Counted from the stretch's first letter, positions 24,669 to 37,514 are shown. The stretch is 64,000 nt of DNA from Henckelia pumila (GCF_033568475.1 NC_133121.1:7316001-7380000); one strand, 5' to 3'. The notes: generated from the sequence alone by a model not told the origin. Numbers and translations are program-made.

Positions 24669-25504
24669 TATTTTCTTACATTTTTTTATTAGTAAAGTTC
24701 TACATAGTCAAAGTATTGAATGCAATGACAAATAAACTGTCTACTTGACGACAATGTATCATTATCCTCGTTTGAGTGTTATAAATGACGTAAATATTTA
24801 TTATATAATAACTTTTATAATAATATTTAAAATTTAAAAATATTCAATACATTATATTGATAAAATCAATTATCCAACCACTCATACTTACTAATTTTGA
24901 TACTTAATTATATAAAATAACACTTATTCTTATTAATTCTAATAATTAATTTTACTATTTTAGATAAATATCTACTTCCATACTTTCGTTGAAGCTCGGA
25001 GACAACTCATTTCAAATTGGCAACAAATTAATATCATTTTCGTGGTACAAGTGGGAATTTTCTCTTTCTTTCTTTCTTTCTTTTTTTCTTTTTCATTTTT
25101 TTCTTTTTCGAACGAGGTGGGAATTGTCTTCATTACTAGAAAAGGGGTATATTTTTCCTCTAAGGCAAAAAAAAGGGGGGTATTTTTTTATATTTTTTCC
25201 CTCGGTTGGCTTAAAGATAGATTAGGTATTTATTTTTATGACAAAGTAGTGGACGGTTGTGGGCTCCGGTGGCGGCAGAAATGGCGGAAGAGAATAGAAA
25301 GAGGTCACAATTCACGTCACATCACTTTCCCCTTGTTTACGCTATTTGAGCTCCCACTTGAAAATCTTCCATTCACTTCAACATATAATTACCAATAACA
25401 ATTATTCTTCTTCTTGTTTAAAACATCGTATAATATGAACCAAAAAAAAAAAAAATTGTATAATATTGGATTTGCATATCATGAAATATTCACTTCTATG
25501 TGGG

Positions 25505-25670
25505 ATGAAATTCTTTCACAACGAAACACATATATGATCTCACAATTTAATTTTATAAGATGTCTCATGTTCTAACTCAAAATTATTATTTTTCATTGTA
25601 AATATGAGTCAAGTTTATCCGTCTCACGAATATAGGTCTGGTCTCACATGAGTCATATTCAAAGTATTTT
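25505..25670. repeat. Dispersed GAGAC...GTCT repeat copy
   Basis: Inverted relative to the 7352 copy in part: contains AAAATTATTATTTTTCATTG, AAATATGAGTC and two GTCTCAC blocks. No flanking duplication is clear. Confidence 0.45.
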
Positions 25671-27342
25671 AACATCTCTACACCATGGACTATATTAATA
25701 AAACAAAAATTATCGGAGATCTTCTCAAAGATTAATTTTATGAGAAAAATTTTCTACTCGATCTAATTCATAAGAAAGTACTAAAAACAACCAATTAAAT
25801 AATGATTTATTCTATTAAGATTTTAAATTTTTAAAAAAATCTAACTCTAACTATACGTATAACATAGATTTCAAAGCGTAGCAATTTGTAAAATTAAATT
25901 TCCATTGAGAAAAAAAGGGATCCGATGTACCTGTACTTTTTTTTTTTTTGTCAAATTGAGTCTACCACGATCATCGTTAGAATTAAATGTTTAAGATGGA
26001 GTGACTTTAAAAATCCATTTAAATTCTGTTCATTCAAATAAGTCAATAAACTTTAAGTTCGTCGTCAATCCTGATGTAGACAAATAAAATCGTTACTTGA
26101 ATTAGGAAAATTCAGAGGAACGCATGAATATTAAATCCAAACAATCAAATGTCGTTCATAAGATCTTTGAGATAAAGAGGTGCATCATCATCTACGTCAC
26201 GAAAAAAAAAAAAAAAACATTAAAGGCATTATAGTGTATCTGACGAAAATTTTCCGACGGGCGAGTCAACACTACACAAAACCAACACAAGTAAGAAATT
26301 CTTTGAGATTTAAAAATGATAACCACCATTTTCTCCTTTTTTTTTAAAAAAAAAAAAAAAAAGTAAAGAAACATTATACTTAAAGATTTCTTAATGGGCT
26401 TTTGAAGCAAAAACACTTTTTTTTCTAGGTTTGGACTTATATGAGCTCGACTTTTAATCCTGATGGACTTTAATAACTGGGCTAGTTTATTAAAATTACC
26501 CATCAAATGCCGATAGAACCTTAAGGTTGCGCTTTAATGAAAATATTTGATTGGAAACAGTGCTTTAAATAGTAGATTTGAAATGACACCCGTGTTAAAT
26601 TGATTTCAAATGCATTATAAATTCATATCACTGTTGCCTTTATAAAGGTTAAGGAGGCGTGGAATGAAATCAATTCAATATAAATTTATTCAAGCAAACT
26701 AATTAATCTAAAATATATATCTTCCCATTTTATGATTGTGTGGTTTAAAAATAATAAATTGCAACGTAATTTTTATATATATTCCCAATTTCAAAATTAT
26801 TACATGTTATAATATAATATATATCTTTATGATAACGGGTGAAAAATACGTATTTTAATTAAATTTCATAAATATTTCGATTAATATTTACCAGTTAAAA
26901 TATTTATAAAAACAATTTCATACATTAATTTACTATCTGAGCAAAGTGTCGTTCCAAAAAGTTTTCTTTACTTCGATATGGAGCGAGAAGAAAAACCAAA
27001 ATCAGATGTTGAATCCCTTGTACTTTTATTGGGCTGAAGAGTTTGACTAGAGATCTTATTGATTTCAAAGCTGGGCCTGGCTTGGCTTGTCTTATCCAGC
27101 CCAGCGGGTTAATGATAATTTTCTTGCTTGGATCACTAATCACATTTGGTGGTTGTATATTGAATCTAGTATATAATAATAACTTTGAATAATAAACAAT
27201 AGACACTCGATGATAATACTTGGATAAATTGAAGTAGATGTGACAAGTTTTCCAAAATACTATGTATGATGACAGATCCAAGGGACCTAAGAGTTGTATG
27301 ATGATAATACTTGGATTATTTTTTGAGCATGCAGGGGTACCG

Positions 27343-27469
27343 TGTTAGTTATTCCACATCGATTGGATAAAATTTCTGAGAGTTGTATGTATATATACTT
27401 GGGCCGACAACCCTCACGATTGAGTTAGCTGTGTGGGTGTTGAACTAGATCCAAGTGCAAATCTTAACA
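27343..27469 (+). mobile_element. Solo LTR of a TRIM-type retroelement
   Basis: Begins TGTTAGTTATTCCACATCGA and ends AAATCTTAACA. It is similar in length (127 bp) and in both termini to the LTRs of the TRIM at 47843-48158. The flanking pentamers TACCG and TCTCG match at three of five positions, so a decayed 5-bp duplication is possible. Confidence 0.65.
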
Positions 27470-29895
27470 TCTCGATTAGTCCTTAAGCAATAAATTAATT
27501 CAAAATAATACAAACGAGAGACAATGATTTGAAATGATCGACGTGTTTTGAACAAAACATCTTGCAAAATATATAGAAAAATCTTCATTAATAATCGAAC
27601 TCCCTTGATTATATGACCCCAAAATTATAAATCACACATGGAAACAATCTTTGGTTGAGATAACTGTATGAAAATAATGAATATTTACAATAAACAAATC
27701 CATAAACATATGAAAATGGTAAAATATTAGAGGGAAGAGTGATACGAAGGTGCGATCGATCGGAGGAGGAAAAAAAAAAGATTTTGGGTTAGGAATGTAA
27801 TAGGGTCCTGGGGTTAGGGCAATTTTGGCAAAATTATTACTACACGTCTAAATGAAGGACAATTTTCGAAGATTAAAGCGAGTAAGGCTAAAAATTAAAA
27901 GAAATTGAAAAAAAATTATATTGACAGGGTATTCACGATTTAATTAATCGTCTGAATCGAATCGAAATTGAAAATTCGGTTTAACCCAAATTGAAACAAT
28001 AATTTGGTTCGATTTTTGGTTCTTATTTTTTCCTATTTCCGATTTTGTTCATTCTTTTCGGTTAACTTCGAACGAAAATCATTTTTTTGGTCCCACTTAA
28101 ACTGTCTTATGTATCATATACTCAAAAGCATTAAATATTAATGTACTTATCTTTGACGTCTATTTTGATTTTTGAGTTATGTTTTGAACTAAATTTTATA
28201 TTTAAATATATTTAGTTAGATGTATTGAAATGTTAAATGTTAAATATATCAACACTTTATTTACGTTTTGAGTTTGATGTTTTTTGATGTTATATTGTTA
28301 TAAATTCTAAAAGTTGAAGCTACAGGGTTTTAAAAATTAAAATATGTTATTGACATTTGCCAATATGAATATGATTCATTTTAATTTTTATCTTCATGTA
28401 TCGCAAATTTGTCAATTTCATGTAATTACAATTTGTAATTTTATCATATGCATAACAATCAATAAGAAGCTTTTTATTATTATTATTGAAATTATTTTCA
28501 GATAATAAATAATTTCTTTAATAAACACTCGATGTATAAATTTAAAACATATATACTAGCTAGGTATTGGAGATTGTGAGGTGTTACTTTATATGGAATA
28601 TGACCTCAAACAATATTTTTTTTTTTATCTTATACTTCATCAACTAAAAACACAAAATGCAACTTATTGCGGAATAATATTATTTACAAATGGAGTTAAA
28701 AATAAATTGTTATTATTTGATTGATACCGTTTTATAAATTATTCCTGATTGTATCTTAGACTGGACATTTCTGTAAATTTATCCATTTTCTGTCATTATT
28801 CCCATTTCCTTTTCGGGAGCCAACCCCCTTAATTTACCCTCCACCTTGACACGACACACCAATAATTTCAACTTTTATTCCTTCAACTATTCATTAAAAA
28901 ATAGTTGGTTAGACTTGTTAGGTGATTTTACCTTGAATCAAGAGATTTTTTTTATTTTTTTTGGGTGTAATTTTTTATCGAGACATATTATTTGAAAAAT
29001 CAATGGATTTCATTAATATTTTTTTCTTCCTTCCGATGAAACATAAAATCTCTCAATATAACATAAAATCTTTGGACTTATAACCATCGAGATATCAAAA
29101 TGAAGCCTACTATATATATTACATAGGTGAGTTGACGATTTATAATCTATGTTATATTTATTATTATTATTATTTTGATGATGATGATTGAGGACGGTTG
29201 ACTAGCTAATTTCATTATCATAATCCGTTAATTCTTGAGTTTATTCCAAAATATTCCCAATACAAAATTATTTTACCTTGTGATAATCTAAAAAATAGAC
29301 ACTAAAATATCACAAATATAAAAAATATTTAAACTATCCAACGTTCCCTTACTACAATAATTATTCCAATATTCCGCCATATTATATGATATAATTACAC
29401 ACTAAAATAACCATAAGCACAAAATTTTGGAAATGTGCATGTAACACCTATGTGAAATATTCAAAAAGCCGAAGACCCTCAATGAAAAGCAATGATATCT
29501 TAAAACCTTATATTTTGAAAAATCAGTCATTATTTCTTTAGAAAAAGAGACAAATTTGGCTTATTTTTAGATAGTTGCATTAAAAGATCACTTATTATGG
29601 GGGAATTATGCATTTTCAAGGGGTTTATTTTTATTGACGTGGAATTAAACTTGAAAGAATGAAAAGTGAAATAATAATCAGAGTATAGCTAGGTAAAGGC
29701 CGGTAATTGGATAACGAGGAGATCTCATATGATACAGGGTCGATCTAACTCATATTTATAACTAAAAATAATATTTTTTTTGAGATAATTAAAAAAATAA
29801 AGGGAGTGATCAAAAAATTTGACCCTCGTTTATTGAATTACATTGGGAAAAAATTGACCCTCAGCTATTTAATGAAATGACCCATATTTTCTACG

Positions 29896-29925
<30 letters not shown>

Positions 29926-29929
<4 letters not shown>

Positions 29930-30092
29930 TCTTTCAAGTGCCCACCTATCATGCCCACTACCATGCCCATCAATGATGTGGCACTATTCTATTGGATGTG
30001 ATAAATATGTGATAAATTATAGGTCCAATAGAATAGTTCCAAATCATTGGTGGACATGGTAGTAGGCATGATAGGTGGGCACTTGAAAAACT
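29926..30092. mobile_element. Foldback MITE A
   Basis: Two arms of about 70 bases (29926-29996 and 30022-30091) are near-perfect inverted copies around a 25-base centre. Arm landmarks are CAAGTGCCCACCTATCATGC and the CTATTGGA inner end. TA repeats flank both sides. No coding capacity. Confidence 0.85.
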
Positions 30093-30112
30093 CTCTATAT
30101 ATATATATATAG

Positions 30113-30248
30113 TTTTTTTATGGTGTCCAACAATTATGTCCAATTTTATGTCCACCATGTATAAGTCAACTCATCAATTGTGTTGGCCAACTCACCTATT
30201 GTACATGGTGGGCACAGAGTTGGACATAGTTGTTGGGCACCATAAAAG

Positions 30249-30250
<2 letters not shown>
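30113..30250. mobile_element. Foldback MITE B
   Basis: Arms 30113-30170 and 30196-30249 pair imperfectly; landmarks are ATGGTGTCCAACAATTATGT on the left and its diverged inverse on the right. It lies only 20 bases from MITE A and is followed directly by a long TA microsatellite. Confidence 0.82.

Positions 30251-30313
<63 letters not shown>
30251..30313. repeat. (TA)n microsatellite, about 31 units
   Basis: Perfect or near-perfect TA dinucleotides directly abutting foldback MITE B. Confidence 0.95.
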
Positions 30314-30316
<3 letters not shown>

Positions 30317-31588
30317 TCAAATATGAAATTAATCATACAAAATTATAACGTATGACCGTATTACATGAGTTTTTTTTGTTGGATAATAAGTGTTCCATCG
30401 AGTTTTGGCATATGTAAGAAATGTGTTTTTGTATAACATGTGAATCCGCGGTCGCTATCATTTTGTGCGCGCTGAGTAAACCTCCGAACTAACAAAATAG
30501 TCTGCAAATTTAATCTACGCTAGTTAGGTAAACCACACTAGGAAAAATCTGTGCGACTGATCGGTCCAAAAAAATGTTAATATGGGGAATCGAATTCCTG
30601 ATATCTAGTCAAATATTTATTTACTCCATCAACTAAAACACCTTTCAGGGCATGAAGAAAAATGTTTTTGCTTTTCGATTTGGTTAACGTCGGAGATTAG
30701 TTGGGCGAGAAAGAGACGGGGCTTTCTTTCTTTTTTTCGGTCCTTTTTATAATTAATACAAGATGCCGACACAACCATCCATCATTCGATAATAGTAATT
30801 TTCATAATTAACATTTACATATATATGAATTCGAATTTAGGATCCTTTGTCCCACGAAACCAAATCTCAACCATTGAATTAATTGGTTGAATTAATGGAA
30901 AGTTCGAGCGTATAATCTTTAATATTTCGTGGGTTCACACGTGCTCAATAATTGTAAATGAACCCTCTACCAATTACGACTTTAGGATTGCTTATAATGA
31001 TACAAAATTTCGAACTTTAATATATTAATATCATAAATTTCATAATATTAATATTTTTCAATAATTTTAATAGGGGATATTAGATTATACTGTTAAAAAA
31101 TTGTATTTTTGTTTTAACAACAATAACAAGAAAACTAGATTGATGAATAAACAATGCATTTTTATTTTCAATAACTCGAAGAGTTAAGTTATTTGTTCAT
31201 ATATATGATATAATTATTTAATAATGTCAGTATCATTCTATGTCATAAATATAGATGCTTTAATTGGTCCGATTTACAGATTTCAACAGCAATCGTTTTA
31301 TATCATAAGAAACTTGTTAATTTACTTGATAATATATAGTTATATTAAAACAATTATATAGTTTTTTTTTAATCACAAAATACTTAATAGTAGATATCAT
31401 TTATATTTACAAATATGATTTCTTACCCACAAGGGGACATGCTGGATCAATATAAAGCCCAAATATATAATAATCATGACCCATAAGAATAAATATTTAT
31501 ATATTGTAATCTGTTTGGGTTGGGACTAGAATAAGACGATTTTCTTGTACCCTTCATATGTCAACTCCTCTGATTCTCAATTAATCAA

Positions 31589-31934
31589 TGGGTTCATACA
31601 CAGTTTATTTATATATTTCGATCACATGTACAATTACCATGAGCAATTATGTGAGTACAAGGTGCTACGTTAGCTGTTGCTCACGTAGTTGCTCATGGTT
31701 GTTGCTCATGTGATAAAAAAATCTCTATATATACATGGGTTCATACACAGTTTATTTATATATTTCGATCACATGTACAATTACCATGAGCAATTATGTG
31801 AGTACAAGGTGCTACGTTAGCTGTTGCTCACGTAGTTGCTCATGGTTGTTGCTCATGTGATAAAAAAATCTCTATATATATATATAGAGATTTTTTTATC
31901 ACATGAGCAACAACCATGAGCAACTACGTGAGCA
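31589..31934. mobile_element. Foldback MITE C, tandemly duplicated (147-bp unit) plus inverted third arm
   Basis: The unit 31589-31735 is repeated at 31736-31882 with essentially no mismatch until the final bases. Within each unit, ATCACATGTACAATTACCAT pairs with the inverted GTTGTTGCTCATGTGAT arm. After a short TA run a further inverted arm follows (about 31886-31934), ending CAACTACGTGAGC. The outer sequence AAAAAAATCTCTATATATA matches the edge of foldback MITE A. Confidence 0.82.
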
Positions 31935-32181
31935 TATATATATTCCCTATTTAATAGGGCAATTCTCACAACTAGATATGTAAAAATGGGTGAGGTTCAT
32001 AAGACTGATCCGCCACGTCATGTAAAATAAATTTGTTTCATCTGTAATTTTTCAACCTACCAAATAACATAGACTGACTTGTCTTGCCAATGCAGACAAA
32101 AACGTATATCGGATTGTCCTGCCCGACACATAAAAATTAAAATAAGAGGATTGACGTGGTAATTTTCTGATCGGCTCAGCT

Positions 32182-32690
32182 TAGAGATGCAAACGAACCA
32201 AATCAAGTCGAATAATGATAAAAATTTAAGACTCGATTTTGACTCGAATATATTAAGTATATTCGAGTTCGAGCTCGATTCGAAACTCGAAATTTTAAAT
32301 ATTTTGGTTCGAGTTTGGCTCGAATTGAGGTTCGAGTTCGGCTCTAAATATTCGAACATATTCGTGAACTATTCGAACTATTGCTACGATATTAATGTTT
32401 GAAAACTTTGTACAAAAGCTCGAAATGTCCGAAAAGTTCGAAATATATTTATATTTATTATATCGTTATATTATATTATATTATATTAAAAAATATTAAA
32501 GTTCGTGAACTATTCACGAACTATCGAACAAAATAATTTTGGCTTGAGTTCGGCTCGAAAAAAAGTTTGAACATATTCGGATTCGGCTCGAGTTCAATAA
32601 GTTTGAATACGAATCAAATGTTTATCAACTCGAAAAGTTTGCAAACTAACTCGATTCGTTTCAAACTAACTCGATTCGTTTACTTCCCTA
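32182..32690. mobile_element. Non-autonomous hAT-like element, 509 bp
   Basis: The left end reads TAGAGATGCAAACGAACC and the right end, inverted, TAGGGAAGTAAACGAATCGA. The interior is packed with CTCGAA/TTCGAG motifs on both strands and has no transposase. Flanking octamers GCTCAGCT and GTCCAACT agree at five of eight positions. A 20-bp duplication (CAAACTAACTCGATTCGTTT) sits just inside the right end. Confidence 0.7.
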
Positions 32691-33112
32691 GTCCAACTAG
32701 CCCGTTTTGTGATGTCCATTCACCACAATATTTAAAGCCTAGCTAGTGATAAACGGGTAAATGAATCTCACCTTATGGACTATAAAGGGGAGAAGAATGG
32801 TTAAATGGAACACCCACTGCAGGCATGTATAAACGGAAAAGGTTTCAGAAAACCATGCCTCAAGTATTTAAGACTTGATTGACAATTAAAAAAAGGCATC
32901 CCTCTAGGTTTATACATTTTGAAAACATACGGTCTACTATTTTTATTTTTACAACCACACACACACACACACATATATAACACTGATTGAATCTTTATAT
33001 CTTCAAATGTTTATTTTTTTATGAACAAAAATATATTACAAACTATTTGATCTAACTTTATGGTAGGATTGGACTTAGCTTACACAACATACATAATACA
33101 TATATAGATATA

Positions 33113-33270
33113 AGTAGGTTTCTTGTGAGATGATCTCACTGAAAACAGATCAATCCTGTTTAGATTTACAATAAAAAATAACGTTTTTGACATAAAAATA
33201 ATAATTTTTCGTAAATGATCCAAATAAGATGTTTGTTTCACAAAATTAGTTTGTGATACGTGTGACAGTA
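33113..33270. repeat. Dispersed GAGAC...GTCT repeat copy
   Basis: Contains TTGTGAGATGATCTCACTGA, TTTACAATAAAAAATAACG, AAATGATCCAAATAAGATG and TTTCACAAAATTAG in the same order as the 7352 copy. It lies about 350 bases upstream of the euAP2 start codon, so it may be part of its promoter region. Confidence 0.55.
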
Positions 33271-33617
33271 AGTTTGGTGTGTGTATGTATTGGCACTCAC
33301 TTGTGTCATGATGTAAGCTAAGATATATAGATGGGGAAGAAAAATCCTATCAATGGAACCGTTGAAATGGGAATTTCAACAATTTTTTCTTCTTTACTAC
33401 AAGTACCTTATTTGGGCAACCCTATGATCATAGGTTTTTAATGTTCTTCCAAGATTCAACTTACAGTTTAATCGAACCATTTTTATTATTATGCAATATA
33501 TATAGGGTGTATGAGCAAAGGGTAATTCATACAATATACCGTCATTTCTCTTTCTTCAAGTGGAGAGATTAGTTCAATTGTTTCTCCGTGTTAATTTCAT
33601 TACTTTTGAGGGTTGAA

Positions 33618-35998
33618 ATGTGGGATCTCAACGATTCGCCGGACCAAATTAGAAGGGAAGATGAATCGGAGGATGAGAAAGGGAAACGGGTCGGATCCGT
33701 CTCGAATTCAAGTTCTTCGGCGGTGGTCATGGAGGAGGTTTCGGATGAAGAAGAAGATGCAGCGGAGAGGAATGCAAGCAAAAGAATCTTCGGGTTTTCT
33801 GTGGCTAACAGCAGCAAAGATGATGAACCGGGGCCGGAAAGTGAAATTCCGGTGACCCGGCAGTTTTTCCCGGCGGGAGAGTCTGAGACGGGGAGGAGTA
33901 CTGGCGATTTCCCGAGGGCTCACTGGGTGGGAGTTAACTTCCGGCAATCCGAGTCAGCCTCCGGGAAAGACACGGCGGAGGTGGCACAGCCTTTCAAGAA
34001 AAGCCGCCGCGGACCCAGGTCCCGGAGCTCTCAATATCGCGGCGTCACGTTTTACCGGAGAACTGGCCGCTGGGAGTCCCATATATGGTATATTTTTGTC
34101 TGCAAATCCATGACATCATGTACATCTATGCTATATTATATATATTTCTGCTTCTTTTATTATTTTATTTTATTTATTTATTTATCCTCTTAATTCAGGG
34201 ATTGTGGAAAGCAAGTTTACTTAGGCAAGTTTACTTCTACCTATAAATAAATAAATTTTTTTAATTCTAATGTGAATTCTTGGTTAACACTCATTCTGAA
34301 ACTCCACAGGAGGTTTCGATACGGCTCACACGGCAGCCCGGTATGATCCGGCTCTTTATATATCGCTAGAAAATATTTGTTATTTAAAATATTTTTCGCA
34401 AAATAAAATGAAATGAAATGGTCCCAAGTTTTCTGTTCTATGTAATATTATTGCAGTGCATACGATAGAGCAGCCATTAAGTTCCGAGGAGTGGAAGCAG
34501 ACATAAACTTTAGTTTAAATGATTATGCAGATGACTTGAAACAGGTAACTCATTTGTGCGCGCGACACATATTATTATAATATAAAGGGAGACAAGAACA
34601 TATATTATCATTGTAAATATGCCTTATATTTGTGTTTGTATTTTATGATCAAAATTGATCATTAATTCTTGAGAGAAATTATCTAAAATCTTTACAAAAT
34701 AAAACCCACTTTGAAAATCGTGTATTGTATAATGCAGATGAAAAATTTAACAAAGGAAGAATTCGTGCACGTACTGAGGAGACAAAGCAGTGGTTATCCA
34801 AGAGGGAGTTCCAAGTATAGAGGTGTTACTTTGCATAAATGTGGCAGATGGGAAGCTAGAATGGGCGAGTTTTTGGGAAAAAAGTAACCCCTTTTTTTTT
34901 AATTTTAATTTTAATTTTTATTTGATTTCTCGTACCAGTTTTGTTCAATAATTAATTCAGGCTTTATTTTATTGGGATAGGTACGTTTATTTGGGTCTCT
35001 TCGACACTGAAATTGAAGCTGCTAGGTGGGTCTGATTTGTTTGAATTATTAGAACCTATGTATATTTGCTCTTTCAAACACAAAAGGGCAAAAAAAAAAA
35101 AAAAAATCTCTTACACTTCTTCATGAACTACTACGAGTTTCCGAAAAGATCGAAATTTATCCGAATTTGTTTGTTGTGATGTATTTGTAGGGCGTATGAT
35201 AGAGCTGCAATCAAGAGTAATGGAAAGGATGCTGTCACTAATTTTGATCCCACCAGTTATGATGATCAACTTAAAGTTGCAGGTAATTAAATATCAAGTT
35301 AATTAAACTAGCTATAAACATGATGGATATATATATAATCAATTTCCAAATCCTTAATTTTTTTTTAATTATATATGTACATTTTGTACGCCAGAGGAGA
35401 GTACTACAACTTGTAACGATGCATCAGACCACAATCTGGACTTGACATTGGGTAATTCATCAGCTCCGGAGCGAAACCGTCGAGATTCGGGGGCTTCTTC
35501 GACGAAATCTGAAGTCATTTCTTGGAGACGCCAAGAATTATGGCCCAAGGTTTGTTAAGTACTGTTTTTCAATAATATATCCCATGATGTTTCATAGTAT
35601 ATATAACACTGTTTCCAAAATGGGAAAAAAACAGCCTAATCCCGACGACTCCTGGAAGACGATTTCGGCGGAGCAAATCGAGCATGTAAGGTCACAAAAT
35701 CATGTGAGTTTCCAATTTCAGTTATATGGAAAAAAAAATAAAAATTGATCATATCCCACGTTTGTTCATCATATATATGCTACTGATTTGGAAACAAATA
35801 TGACAGATTCGTAGGTTGCCTGTCGTGAGGGGAAGAAGTATTGGAGGAGAGTTTTCAGGGCCAAGAACTGATCGGCAAGGGCAAACGAATAATAGCCAAA
35901 CACAATTATTTGCCAATGCTGCAGCATCATCAGGATTCCCACAGGCACAAAGTCGGCTGCAGATTAGTGGGATCCATCCTCTCACCAGACTCAATTAG
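33618..35998 (+). CDS. AP2: euAP2-clade transcription factor (APETALA2/TOE3), 10 exons, 431 aa
   Basis: Exons: 33618-34087, 34199-34224, 34310-34340, 34457-34544, 34738-34883, 34981-35025, 35191-35282, 35395-35549, 35635-35685, 35807-35998. The sum is 1296 bases in frame. The protein begins MWDLNDSP (a DLN repressor-type motif), then has an acidic Ser-rich region, FPRAHWVGV, a nuclear localisation stretch [12 protein letters not shown] (127-138), AP2 domain R1 (about 139-197, [18 protein letters not shown]) and R2 (about 229-288, [17 protein letters not shown]). An LDLTLG EAR-like motif follows, and the last exon carries the miR172 site. Intron 2 uses a GC donor. Members of this clade specify floral organs and delay flowering. 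Exon 9 could end at 35685 or, in frame, at 35703. Which euAP2 paralogue this is cannot be settled from sequence alone. Confidence 0.96.
35919..35939 (+). promoter_or_regulatory. miR172 target site in the euAP2 coding sequence
   Basis: The sequence CTGCAGCATCATCAGGATTC, in the last exon and in the reading frame for AAASSGF, matches the well-known miR172 binding site of plant AP2/TOE genes. miR172 would repress this mRNA by cleavage and translational inhibition. Confidence 0.95.
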
Positions 35999-36776
35999 TC
36001 GTGTTTTGTTTTGTTTTGTTTTGTTTTCGTGTTTTCTACTAAGCCATTTTTCTTGATTCCAGAGGATCCAAAACCCTTTTGGAATCAAGGATTTTTCAAA
36101 TTTTACTCGTACGGAAAAAAATTAATTTCGATTCGAAATTTGTTCGGCTAAATTTCTGGATCCACCTCGAACGTTTTTAACTCGGTGGAGACATTTTGTA
36201 ACTTGTACACGTAACCCTAATGTAGTAGCTTCATAATATTCAATCTTACGGACTTTCAATATCATAGTTTGTCGATTTTTTTTTTAAAAAAAAAATTATG
36301 TGGTTGATATATAATAGTTTATAAGTGTCGGAGACCGAAATCGAAACGATAATTAAACATAGTTAATAATTAATTAAAGGGGAGAAAAATGTGTGGTTTT
36401 TGTCATGTGAAATTTGAGTGGATATAGAGACTTGTCGCCATCTTGTATGAACTTCGGAGCAAGCAAACTTTGATGAGCAAAAATAAACGAGACAGAGATG
36501 GCTATTATGGCGAGAGGGACTTAACCTAACTCTACTAATTAAAGTCTCGAGGAGACGACTTCAAATATATTTAAATGTATATATTTTGTTCTCTATTTCA
36601 TATACATATATGGTGCACCCACTTTATTTAATCAATTATTATCTTTATATTTTTTTTCTTGATGTAAAGAGAAAGTATATATCAAGTTGCATTTTGTTAG
36701 ATTCTTTACATTTTATAAAGATTGTACTTATAATTAGATGTCTCACAATACATTGTTGTAGATAACTCAAATAACG

Positions 36777-37514
36777 GTAAATTATAATTCAGTCCCCAAA
36801 CTTAAAAACTTAAATTGGTGATCAGTCCCTGTCAGGAAAAAACTTTGTTTAAATTCTCTGGGCCCACATGTTTTGCTTCGGATGAAATTTGGTACAAAAC
36901 ATGAAAAATATGGTACAAATATATGATATTTGAGTATCGACTGTTTCAAATCTAGGTACTAATTTATGATTTTTGAGTACTCAAATATGTAAGCAAATAT
37001 TGATATAATGACATATTTGTTTTTCTAGATAACATCGGTACAAAATATTAGAAATACGGTATTAATATACTAGATTTTTTAGTATCAAATGTGTTAGATC
37101 TAGTATAAATATATGATTTTTGAGTACTAAAAAAATATTGATATTAATAACACATTTATCTTATTTGGATGAAAATTGGTACAAAAACATTGAAAATATT
37201 ATACTCACATGTGATATTTGAGTACCCAATATGTTAGATCTGGTACAAATATATGATTTTTGAGTACTCAAACACATGTTGCAAGTTCACATTAATAAAA
37301 ATGTTTAGATTTTATGCTCAAAATCTTATTTTTTGTACTCGATTTTGAACAATTAGTGTTTTAATATTATGTACTTGTACCATATTTTCAATGATTTGTA
37401 CTCAATTTTATCCAAGAAAAATAATGTAGGCCCAGGAAGTGCAAACAATTTTTTTTCTGACAAGGGACTGATTCTTAATTTGATTTTGGGTTTAGGGACT
37501 AAACATCAATTCAC
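36777..37514. mobile_element. Long-TIR non-autonomous element, 738 bp
   Basis: The left end GTAAATTATAATTCAGTCCC pairs with the inverted right end GTGAATTGATGTTTAGTCCC. Inverted similarity runs about 150 bases inwards through TCAGTCCC, GGGCCCACAT and GGTACAAA blocks. The middle is made of diverged copies of GGTACAAATATATGATTTTTGAGTACTC-type sequence. No reliable target duplication. It is related to 58895-59513. Confidence 0.65.

Larger units (their letters stand above)
22383..33617. other. 11-kb transposon-rich intergenic region
   Basis: No cellular gene could be supported. Specific elements are listed separately. Other parts are AT-rich with weak short frames; a 22-bp unit around CATATAAATAAATTAATCGA is duplicated in tandem near 23180-23223. 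The right end must contain the euAP2 promoter; a TATATATAGGG near 33497-33507, about 110 bases before the start codon, is a possible TATA box. Confidence 0.5.

Noticed and set aside
27926-28110. CAGGGTATTCACG start followed by TTCGGTTTAACC-type motifs, resembling a hAT element
   Set aside because: Only one plausible end is visible; no inverted partner or target duplication was found.
33569-33947. Minus-strand and other-frame open frames opposite the first euAP2 exon
   Set aside because: They overlap a clearly coding exon on the plus strand and show no family resemblance; they are shadows of its composition.
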